The notes beneath the pieces were generated by a model. It saw only the letters and a list, made by a program, of their open reading frames with translations, did no database searches and had not been told where the DNA came from. The position numbers were made by a program, and so were the translations under genes. A DNA stretch of 9,457 nt, from assembly GCA_031269165.1 (NCBI GenBank), contig JAISZQ010000123.1, forward strand, positions 1 to 9,457, read 5' to 3'. Shown piece after piece: positions 1 through 5,641 of the stretch (its first letter is position 1; every line of letters begins with the position of its first letter). The stretch comes from Spirochaetaceae bacterium (GTDB lineage Bacteria > Spirochaetota > Spirochaetia > Treponematales > Breznakiellaceae).

Positions 1-74
1 CGCAAAAAATAGTGCAAAAACCCCGATAAATAAGCCGTTTTTAGTATTTTGATTAGGTTAAAATCAGTATTTTC

Positions 75-374
75 GTGTATTATTTCCTATTTTTTGCTAA
101 GTCCCACAGGCTCCTAGACGGAGAAGAATACAAGGGCCTGGACGATAAAGGCGAACCCGGTGATCTCAGCGCGTTGTGGTTCAAATTCGGCGGCGGGCTG
201 GATTATTCGTTTACCGAGAAAATCTATCTGCGGTTTGAGGCTTTGTATGGCTTGAGGCTTGCAAACAAGTCGGAGAAAGACGCGAAAGACCAGTACCAAG
301 ATTATGGTGCTGATGCAGACACATTGCTCGGTCATGGTTTGACGGTAAAATTGGGCGTCGGCTACAAGTTCTAA
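75..374 (+). pseudogene. C-terminal fragment of an outer-membrane β-barrel protein
   Basis: The reading frame from about position 113 to the TAA at 372-374 encodes the end of an outer-membrane barrel: alternating polar/aromatic strands (LDYSFTEKIYLRFEALYG, then LTVKLGVGYKF) and a terminal Phe, the usual BAM recognition signature. A polar loop rich in D, K and Q separates the last two strands. The piece has no signal peptide. Its only start is a GTG at 75 without a visible ribosome binding site, and an in-frame TAG lies at 54-56. Roughly the first 110 bases are AT-rich while the barrel part is GC-richer, as if the 5' part of the gene had been lost or replaced. I read it as a truncated remnant. 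A short intact protein or a frameshift near 110 remains possible. The exact barrel family is not recognisable from about 85 residues. Confidence 0.5.
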
Positions 375-446
375 TCCCCGCCGCGCCGGACTATGCGTTG
401 CGCCGTTTCCCTGCGGAGAGCGGTGCCTAAAAACTTTCTTCAGTTT

Positions 447-485
447 ACCGGACACCCGGAATATGTTCCGGGTGTCCGGTTTTTT
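447..485 (+). terminator. intrinsic terminator after the barrel fragment
   Basis: A perfect 15-bp stem (447-461 pairs with 466-480; left arm ACCGGACACCCGGAA) closes on a 4-base TATG loop and runs directly into six T residues (480-485). This is a complete Rho-independent terminator for + strand transcription, about 75 bases beyond the stop codon. The A-rich tract before the stem is short (430-433), so activity in the other direction is less likely. It isolates the region upstream from the gene-free stretch that follows. Confidence 0.92.
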
Positions 486-509
486 ATGCGCGGCGCGCGA
501 ATGGAAACG

Positions 510-572
510 GGATAATTGAAAATAGCGTGTTTTTGAGACGGCGCGTTCCGCTCCCCTCATTTTCCATTATCC
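510..572. repeat. 63-bp imperfect inverted repeat
   Basis: GGATAATTGAAAAT (510-523) matches the reverse complement of ATTTTCCATTATCC (559-572) at 13 of 14 positions, with a 35-base spacer. It lies between the terminator and the large repeat element. An AGGAGG motif (575-580) follows, but only a nine-codon reading frame lies behind it. It could be a small mobile palindrome or a scar; no function can be assigned. Confidence 0.5.
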
Positions 573-621
573 AAAGGAGGCGTGCTCTGCGGTGTTGTTG
601 TTCCCCGCCGTTGCTCCCTAA

Positions 622-968
622 GAGCCTGTTCAAAAACCCCACGGGAGGGAGGTTTCCGCTGTGATCCGGGGGCGTTGCGGGGACGGAGCCCGAAGCAATC
701 AAGACGGGATAGTCCCTGGATTGCTTCGCTTCGCTCGCAATGACGGGCGGGCCGCTCGCAATGACGGGTGGCTCGCTCTCCCCCGAAGGGGGGGCCGAGG
801 GCCGTTCCCCTCACGATGCGCCCAAGGGCCTCCACGGCAGGTGGCCGGGGGCGTTGCGGGGGGCGGGCCCACCGCTGAAGGGGGTAGCGGAGGCCCGCAG
901 GGCCGTAGCGAGGGGGAAGGCGCGGCAATTTGCCGATTCCCCCTTTTGCTGAGGTTTCGAGCAGGCTC
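622..968 (+). repeat. palindromic intergenic repeat, copy 1 (composite, with terminal inverted repeats)
   Basis: The left end GAGCCTGTTCAAAAACC (622-638) and the right end GAGGTTTCGAGCAGGCTC (951-968) are imperfect inverted repeats of each other, framing about 347 bp of very GC-rich non-coding DNA. The right arm carries the family core: a GGGGGTAGCG-type segment (about 879-889), AGCGAGGGG, and the palindrome CGGCAATTTGCCG (923-935). The segment GGGGGCGTTGCGGGG occurs twice (about 668-682 and 846-860). Copies 2 and 3 share these modules. The middle (691-774) is a different repeat, apparently nested. No open frame in either orientation has a plausible protein composition. Its size and ends resemble a MITE-like non-autonomous element; no target-site duplication is evident. 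Confidence 0.75.
691..774. repeat. nested hairpin plus 21-bp tandem duplication (ATTGCTTCGC-type repeat)
   Basis: CGAAGCAATC (691-700) and GATTGCTTCG (719-728) form a perfect 10-bp stem whose loop holds a smaller GGGA-TAG-TCCC stem. Next come two tandem 21-base units beginning GCTCGCAATGACGGG (733-753 and 754-774). From memory, the GATTGCTTCGCTTCGC...CAATGAC sequence is a palindromic repeat seen in many unrelated bacterial genomes, often mis-translated as 'HCERSEAIQ'. Here it sits inside the larger element, which suggests insertion of one repeat into another. Confidence 0.7.
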
Positions 969-1020
969 CCCTAATAGCGGGTAGCGCGCCCGGCCGACCC
1001 GTTGCCCTGGTATCGCCTCC

Positions 1021-1049
1021 TTTTCAAAAACGACGGAGTGTAATATACT
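1021..1049 (+). promoter_or_regulatory. probable σ70 promoter of the envelope operon
   Basis: TATACT (1044-1049) is a good -10 hexamer, and TTTTCA (1021-1026) lies 17 bases upstream as a weak -35 (four of six matches to TTGACA). An overlapping TAATAT (1041-1046) is an alternative -10. It is the only AT-rich promoter-like stretch between the repeat element and the first gene, and would place the transcript start near 1056. Confidence 0.5.
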
Positions 1050-1066
1050 TTTTCTGAGGGAAAAAT

Positions 1067-1090
1067 AACCGCGCCCGCACAGGGGCGGTT
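1067..1090 (+). promoter_or_regulatory. leader hairpin ahead of the lapA-like gene
   Basis: AACCGCGCCC (1067-1076) pairs with GGGGCGGTT (1082-1090) around a short loop, with one bulged base. In the mRNA the right arm would bury the only Shine-Dalgarno-like bases before the ATG at 1093. The GGGGAG at 1095-1100 stays free for the ATG at 1108. This decided the start chosen for the next gene. It has no T run, so it is not a terminator. Confidence 0.4.
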
Positions 1091-1107
1091 GAATGGGGAG
1101 TGTGCGT

Positions 1108-1419
1108 ATGCGCCGTATTGTGTTGTTCGTGTTGCTGTTTGTCGTCGTTCTGTGTTTTGGCCTGTTTCTCGGTTTCAACTGGGATACGCGCTTTGATTTG
1201 AGTCTTGGCTTTGGCTCGGAGGATGTCCAAATCTCCGTGATTATGTGGACGCTGGGCGCGTTTGCGGTGGGGGCGGTCTGTACCACCATCGTCTTTGCGA
1301 TCAATCTGTTGAAAAAGGGCCGGAAGGTCAAGGAGCAGGAGGCAAAAATGCCTAATGCAAAAATGCCTGAGGCAATAGTACCGGAGGCGGACGTGCCGGA
1401 ACTGGAGGAAGCGCGATAA
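1108..1419 (+). CDS. LapA-family (DUF1049) two-helix inner-membrane protein
   Basis: A 103-residue protein with the LapA layout: an N-terminal membrane helix at about residues 3-23 (IVLFVLLFVVVLCFGLFLGF), an Asn-Trp turn and a short periplasmic β-like segment, a second helix at about 47-69 (IMWTLGAFAVGAVCTTIVFA), then the basic LLKKGRK and a cytoplasmic tail. In E. coli, LapA works with the TPR protein LapB in controlling lipopolysaccharide synthesis. Here the next gene also encodes helical repeats, but it appears exported, so equivalence to LapB is doubtful. I chose ATG 1108, which has GGGGAG seven bases upstream. ATG 1093 would add five residues, but its ribosome site lies in a hairpin. The tail contains four tandem pentapeptide repeats. 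The stop is three bases before the next gene. The family call is fairly safe; the role in this organism is unknown. Confidence 0.78.
   Translation: MRRIVLFVLLFVVVLCFGLFLGFNWDTRFDLSLGFGSEDVQISVIMWTLGAFAVGAVCTTIVFAINLLKKGRKVKEQEAKMPNAKMPEAIVPEADVPELEEAR
1342..1401 (+). repeat. four tandem 15-bp units encoding A-x-(M/V)-P-(E/N)
   Basis: Units start at 1342, 1357, 1372 and 1387 and encode AKMPN, AKMPE, AIVPE and ADVPE. The first two differ only in the last codon (GCAAAAATGCCTAAT versus a GAG ending), so they are a recent duplication, while the third and fourth have diverged. The array forms the cytoplasmic tail of the LapA-like protein. Copy number may vary between strains. Confidence 0.8.
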
Positions 1420-1422
1420 GGA

Positions 1423-2082
1423 ATGGGCAGGTTGATTGCCGTGCTGTTTTTTCTCATCTTTATGCCGGTCGCGGTACTCGTTGCTCAAGAGTCGGCGGAG
1501 GGAAAGCCGTTTTCTTTTCAGACGGAAACGGCGCGGTTGCGGGAGTTGATTGCGGATCCGAAAAGCGGGCCTCAGCAAAAGCATGATTTGCTGGTCGAGC
1601 TGGCGGGACTGCTTCGTTTGGCGGGTGATAACGAGGGGGCGGCGGCGGCGTGGAAAGACGCGGCGACAGCGGTTCCCGGTGAGCGGGACGACCGGGCGTT
1701 GCTCGAAATGACGGTGTGTCTCATGGCGATAGGCGAATGGGAAGAGGCGGCTCAGGCGGCGCGGCTTGTGCTGTTGACCAGCCGGAACGCGCCGGGGATC
1801 ATGCTTCGCGCAAAATACCTTGTCGCGCAGATCGAGGCGTTTATGCGGGGCGACACCGTGGCGCTTGAACTCTACTTGGACGATCCCGATTACGCTTCGC
1901 TGAAACCCGCGATCTATTACACGTTGTACATCATCACCCGGAACGAGGCTTACAAAAACCGCCTTGTCGCGGAGTATCCCGACGGGCCGGAGACACGGTT
2001 GCTCACCGACGACACGACGCCGTTCCCCGGCGCGATGTGGCTTCTCTATCCGGGGCGCGAAAGCATCACGATACTGCGATGA
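1423..2082 (+). CDS. exported helical-repeat (TPR-like) protein
   Basis: The 219-residue product starts with a signal peptide (about residues 1-21, a long hydrophobic run ending VLVAQ), so it should act in the periplasm or at the outer membrane; no lipobox is visible. Residues 55-85 and 92-120 look like two degenerate TPR units, with the Leu/Gly/Ala spacing of 'LLRLAGDNEGAAAAWKDA' and 'MAIGEWEEAAQAARLVL'. A further helical pair follows to about 185. There are no catalytic motifs, and TPR units normally mediate protein contacts. GGAGGA (1404-1409) inside the preceding gene is the likely ribosome site, with a rather long spacing of 13 bases. Its TGA overlaps the ATG of the receptor gene, so the two are probably translationally coupled. 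A natural guess is an accessory factor for that receptor. The exact family is not recognised. Confidence 0.75.
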   Translation: MGRLIAVLFFLIFMPVAVLVAQESAEGKPFSFQTETARLRELIADPKSGPQQKHDLLVELAGLLRLAGDNEGAAAAWKDAATAVPGERDDRALLEMTVCLMAIGEWEEAAQAARLVLLTSRNAPGIMLRAKYLVAQIEAFMRGDTVALELYLDDPDYASLKPAIYYTLYIITRNEAYKNRLVAEYPDGPETRLLTDDTTPFPGAMWLLYPGRESITILR

Positions 2083-4652
2083 TGATGCGCGGGCAGAACC
2101 GGTATAGCCGCCGTCGCGTGGTGATGGGGGCATTTGCCCTCGTCCTCGCGCTGGTCTTTCCGGCATGGGCGTTTGCGCGGGACGTCCGCGTAACCGTTAT
2201 CGACGTTGAACTCGATATGCCGCTGGAGGGGGCGGTCGTCCGTACGCCGGATGGCACAGACTGGGAATGCGGGCCGGATGGTGATGTGGTGGTGACGGTT
2301 CCCGACAGCGTACAACTTATTTTGCGAGCCGCCTATCCGGGTTACGAGGCGGGGCGTGTGGTGCTGGCTGCGGATGCTACGGCGGCTACCATTCCCCTCA
2401 CGCTGAGCGGCGTGATGGAAGGTCAGGAACTGGTGATCGAGGCACCCCGTCCCCGCGCAAGCGAGACGGTGCCGGGGAGAAGCGTCGCGCTGTCAGGCAG
2501 CGAGCTGGCGCGTTCCGCCGAGATAGGCGCGATTGAGGACGTGATGAACTCGATCAAACTCCTCCCCGGTGTCGGCTATTCGGGTACCTTCGGCATGATG
2601 CCCTCGATTCGCGGCGGCGACCCCGGCGACTTTATCGCCTCGTTTGACGGTTTCTATGTGGAAAACCCCTACCATTTGGAGGGTGTCATCTCGATTTTCG
2701 ATCCGCGCATGATCGAAAGCGCCCAACTGTCCCACGGCATCTTTTCCGCCCGTTACGGCCACACCATCACCGGCATCCTCGACATTACATCCAAGAAAGG
2801 TGATACCAAACTCAGCACTCTGGAGCTTGGTTTTTCGACCAGCGCGGCAAACCTCAACCTCTCCCGTCCGATCAACGACAAAGGCGCGTTTATGCTCATG
2901 ATGAAGGCAACCTACTGGGCCCCGGTCGTGTGGGCGGCACAAAGCCTGAGCACCGCCGTCGATAACGAACAACTGGACATGGTAAACTATATAACCACCG
3001 CGCCTTACGTGATGAGCAGCGCGTTTTCCGCCGATTACCGGTTTACGCCCAGCCTTTTCTTGAACGGTTTCGCGTTCTTAGGCGGCGACGGCGGCGGCGC
3101 GGAGTACCTTAACCCCCACGAAGGCGGCGGTTACTCGAACCTCGCCGCGCAGTGGATAAACACCATCGGATTTGCGACCTCCGGCCTCCTCTGGAACCCC
3201 CGCAACGACATGATCCTTAACTTCCGGCTCGGCGCGGGATTCAACCGAACCGACGTTGGCGCCAGTGTCGAGAACAATCTCACCATGGCGTACACCCAAG
3301 GGTTTCTCAATGACTTTGACTCTTTATTGGAGGGGAAAACGCGTTACACGGTGAAAAACGATAATGTAATGACTCGCGGCAACGAGACGGACAATGTGCA
3401 GGCGCGTGTTGATTATGACTGGGACTGGGGCAACGGTATTATCTTTGCCGCCGGGGTGCAGGAACTCTACTCACGCTGGCTCGTCGAGCAAAGCACGAAA
3501 ACCATCGCGGAAGTCCCGGCGGGAATAGAACCATTAACCGGCAAGACGTTGTACCATAACTTTCCCATCACGACCACGACCGATGCCGACAACCACGCCT
3601 TCAGCACGTCGGGCTATGTGGCCGGCGAATGGACAAGCCCGTCGGGGTTCTTTGCAACGGAACTGGGCCTGCGCCTCGATATGTTTACGTTTTTCGGGAG
3701 GGACTTTTCGGTGAAATCGGCCCCCGCGTTGAACCCGCGCCTCAACGTGGACTTTCACCTTATCAAAAACAAGGGGAGTATCGATTCGCTCACGCTCACG
3801 CTGGGGTCGGGGCTCTTCTCTTCGATGACCGATAATGTGACCGATCTGCAAAAAGGTGATGTCGATGATTACGAACTCCAGCCCAACCGGTCGTGGACAA
3901 GCCTTGCGGGAATCAACCTGAACTTCTTCGACCATTGGACGCTGAACGTCGAAACCTACTACAAATATGTGTTTTCACGGGCCTACCGCATCAACTGGAT
4001 AAACGAGGATGCGTTAAAAACGGATCCCCAATACTATTTTGACGGAGACGGCACTGTCTGGGGCACGGATCTGATGCTCCAAAAACGGGCCGGTTTTATC
4101 GATGGCTGGCTCACCTATACCTTTACCTATGCCCGCTACCGGGAGCCCGGCTATGCGAGATCATCGGGTGAAGATACGTACCGTGCCGATGGTTACTACC
4201 CTTCGTTTCACCGCTTTCATAACCTGAACCTGATTATCAACGTAAAGCCGCAAAACAAGTTTCATATCTATGTCCGTTACGGCATCGCAAGCGGCCGCCC
4301 CAAGCCCGTGGTCGGCGCGATAGACTATTACCCCGTGGCGCTTTTTGATGAGAACCACAATCTGACCGGATACATCCAGAAATTCAAGCGCGATTCGCAC
4401 TACAGCGACAACTCGCGGACGACGATGTCGATGCCCTTCGACATAAAGTTCTCGTGGTTCTTCTTCAACAAGAAGGGCCGCACCACGGGCGAATTCTACG
4501 TTGCCATCGAGAACCTCGCCTCGCTCTTTTACCTGTCGAAGGCAAACACGACCTTCAATCAATACACAGGCGAAGAAGATACCGGCAGCACGTCGGCGGT
4601 CTACGAGTTGTCCATCCCGATACCGTCCCTCGGTATCAAATGGAGTTTTTGA
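2079..4652 (+). CDS. TonB-dependent receptor-like outer-membrane protein
   Basis: The 857-residue product has the order expected for a TonB-dependent transporter: a signal peptide (1-33, ending PAWAFA), a carboxypeptidase-regulatory-like β-sandwich (about 35-112, VRVTVIDVELDMPLEGAVV), a TonB-box-like ELVIEAPRP (about 117-125), a plug domain (about 135-240, including PSIRGGDPGDFIASFDGF and the ARYGHTITGILDI end), then a long aromatic-rich barrel ending in Trp-Ser-Phe. Such proteins import large or scarce substrates, classically siderophores, cobalamin or glycans, using TonB/ExbBD energy. No tonB or exbBD lies in the window, and the ligand cannot be told. An upstream in-frame ATG (2037) would overlap the previous gene by 46 bases. 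I chose ATG 2079, the first of three consecutive ATGs, because it forms an ATGA overlap with the previous stop and gives a proper signal peptide directly. Confidence 0.88.
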   Translation: MMMRGQNRYSRRRVVMGAFALVLALVFPAWAFARDVRVTVIDVELDMPLEGAVVRTPDGTDWECGPDGDVVVTVPDSVQLILRAAYPGYEAGRVVLAADATAATIPLTLSGVMEGQELVIEAPRPRASETVPGRSVALSGSELARSAEIGAIEDVMNSIKLLPGVGYSGTFGMMPSIRGGDPGDFIASFDGFYVENPYHLEGVISIFDPRMIESAQLSHGIFSARYGHTITGILDITSKKGDTKLSTLELGFSTSAANLNLSRPINDKGAFMLMMKATYWAPVVWAAQSLSTAVDNEQLDMVNYITTAPYVMSSAFSADYRFTPSLFLNGFAFLGGDGGGAEYLNPHEGGGYSNLAAQWINTIGFATSGLLWNPRNDMILNFRLGAGFNRTDVGASVENNLTMAYTQGFLNDFDSLLEGKTRYTVKNDNVMTRGNETDNVQARVDYDWDWGNGIIFAAGVQELYSRWLVEQSTKTIAEVPAGIEPLTGKTLYHNFPITTTTDADNHAFSTSGYVAGEWTSPSGFFATELGLRLDMFTFFGRDFSVKSAPALNPRLNVDFHLIKNKGSIDSLTLTLGSGLFSSMTDNVTDLQKGDVDDYELQPNRSWTSLAGINLNFFDHWTLNVETYYKYVFSRAYRINWINEDALKTDPQYYFDGDGTVWGTDLMLQKRAGFIDGWLTYTFTYARYREPGYARSSGEDTYRADGYYPSFHRFHNLNLIINVKPQNKFHIYVRYGIASGRPKPVVGAIDYYPVALFDENHNLTGYIQKFKRDSHYSDNSRTTMSMPFDIKFSWFFFNKKGRTTGEFYVAIENLASLFYLSKANTTFNQYTGEEDTGSTSAVYELSIPIPSLGIKWSF

Positions 4653-5287
4653 TGCGAAAAAAGATAACGCAGGGTTGCGTTGCCTTTATGGTCTTTCTCC
4701 TCGCGTCCTGCACGAGTCTCGTGGAATGGACCGGGCGAAAACTGTCCGGCGGTCCGTATCAAGGCGGCGTTACCATTGATGAGGCGGCGGGAAAACTCTA
4801 CTATTCTCAAGGCTTCTACCGGGGCTGGCTCGAATTCACGGCGGATTATATCGCGGGAGAAGGCATCATCGCCATAACCGAGGGCGCGTTGAAACGCGAA
4901 GACACCGTGATCAAGGGCGACGAGGCGCTCGGCATATTGCAAAACCGCCTCGACCGGATCAATGCGTTGACGGAATGGATGGCGCAAAGCGGCTATGAAC
5001 GGGACTTTGCCGGCCAGAAAGACTTCGAGACGTACTGGCGCGCCCTTCTGCTTCCCGAAACCGTGAGCCGGACGAAACGCCCCGCCTCCTTTCCCGCCGA
5101 AGCCGCGACCACTCCTTATGTGGAAGGTTACCGATGGAACCACGCCTACACCGCCCTGCTTTTCCCCGTGGACGGAAGCGGTGGGAACGCCAATAACGCC
5201 GAACTCGCCAAGATGCGCGACTCAGGCGCGTTGCTCCGCGACTTTGACGAAGCCGCATTGTGGATATATGTTCAGTATAAACCATGA
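4652..5287 (+). CDS. orphan lipoprotein downstream of the receptor
   Basis: A 211-residue protein with a lipoprotein signal: MRKK, a hydrophobic core, then the lipobox Leu17-Ala-Ser-Cys20. Ser at +3 gives no clear Lol-avoidance signal. The mature part is mixed α/β with many aromatic residues (for example LYYSQGFYRGWLEF at about 48-61 and FETYWRALL at about 125-133). It has no Cys pairs, repeats or catalytic motif I recognise, and I cannot name a family. The receptor stop TGA (4650-4652) shares one base with this ATG, and GGAG lies about seven bases upstream (4642-4645), so both are made from one message. Longer in-frame starts (4454, 4640) add residues that spoil the signal peptide. An outer-membrane lipoprotein next to a TonB-dependent receptor suggests a surface or periplasmic partner, as in SusD-type pairs, but there is no SusD-like sequence here. 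Confidence 0.8.
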   Translation: MRKKITQGCVAFMVFLLASCTSLVEWTGRKLSGGPYQGGVTIDEAAGKLYYSQGFYRGWLEFTADYIAGEGIIAITEGALKREDTVIKGDEALGILQNRLDRINALTEWMAQSGYERDFAGQKDFETYWRALLLPETVSRTKRPASFPAEAATTPYVEGYRWNHAYTALLFPVDGSGGNANNAELAKMRDSGALLRDFDEAALWIYVQYKP

Positions 5288-5341
5288 ATAGCGGCGGGGC
5301 ACCCAAGACGCGGCAGACGGGCCCTGTATTCGCCCGGATAA

Positions 5342-5499
5342 GAGCCTGTTCAGAATCTCATCAAAAAGGGGAAGTCGCGGCAAATTGCCGACCCCTCGCT
5401 CCGGTCTTGCGCCCTACGCTACCCCCTCTACGGGGGTTTGCCACCCCCGTAACGCCCCCGGATCACGGCGAGGAAAAAACCTCGTGGGGTTCTGGAACA
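5342..5499 (-). repeat. palindromic intergenic repeat, copy 2 (inverted, short form)
   Basis: The left end GAGCCTGTTCAGAATCTC (5342-5359) and the right end GGTTCTGGAACA (5488-5499) are imperfect inverted repeats. The family core is here on the left and in reverse orientation: GGGGAAGTCGCGGCAAATTG and the palindrome CGGCAAATTGCCG (5378-5390), then CCCTCGCTCC and the CGCTACCCCC segment. Its right part is the reverse complement of the left part of copy 1 (CCCCACG near one end, CGTGATCCGGGGGCGTTACG inside). Hairpins TACGGGGGT/ACCCCCGTA (5429-5437/5443-5451) and CGAGG-A6-CCTCG (5469-5484) are perfect. At about 158 bp it lacks the nested insert of copy 1. It fills most of the space between the two operons. 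Confidence 0.75.
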
Positions 5500-5537
5500 A
5501 TCACAACAAACTGCAAAAAGACACCGGTAAACTCCAA

Positions 5538-5563
5538 AAAATCGTTTGACAAGGGCCGATTTT
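5538..5563. promoter_or_regulatory. candidate operator around the dctP -35 box
   Basis: AAAATCG (5538-5544) and CGATTTT (5557-5563) form a perfect 7-bp inverted repeat with 12 bases between, giving 19-bp centre-to-centre spacing, close to two helical turns. The -35 hexamer lies in the spacer. A dimeric repressor bound here would block RNA polymerase. No regulator gene is in the window, so the protein involved is unknown. Confidence 0.4.
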
Positions 5564-5574
5564 CGTGATAGAAT
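5546..5574 (+). promoter_or_regulatory. σ70 promoter of the TRAP operon
   Basis: TTGACA (5546-5551) is a perfect -35 and TAGAAT (5569-5574) a five-of-six -10, separated by the ideal 17 bases. Transcription should begin near 5581, leaving a leader of about 60 bases before dctP. It is the strongest promoter sequence in the window, which suits an abundant binding protein. Confidence 0.85.
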
Positions 5575-5641
5575 AATACTAATTCCCCAAAACCGATGGG
5601 TGTTGCGGGAAAAACTATTTTCACTTCTGTTGGAGGAACGT

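Noticed and set aside
592..621. Nine-codon frame (MLLFPAVAP) behind an AGGAGG at 575-580, a possible leader peptide
   Set aside because: It has an 11-base spacing, no regulated gene directly downstream, and the repeat element begins at its stop. Too short to support.
661..984. Open frames inside repeat copy 1 on the + strand
   Set aside because: They consist of translated repeats (for example MTGG-type tandem units) rich in Gly, Arg and Pro, with no ribosome site or homology signal.
699..2166. Long open frames on the - strand (252 and 380 codons) across repeat copy 1 and the first two operon genes
   Set aside because: The translations are rich in Arg, Pro, His and Gln without domains, and run opposite to + strand genes that have signal peptides, membrane helices and coupled starts. 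They are by-products of GC-rich codon use.
2109..2177. Twin-arginine-like SRRRVVM at the start of the TonB-dependent receptor
   Set aside because: The hydrophobic core is long and Sec-like and the consensus Phe-Leu-Lys is absent. Outer-membrane barrels are exported by Sec.
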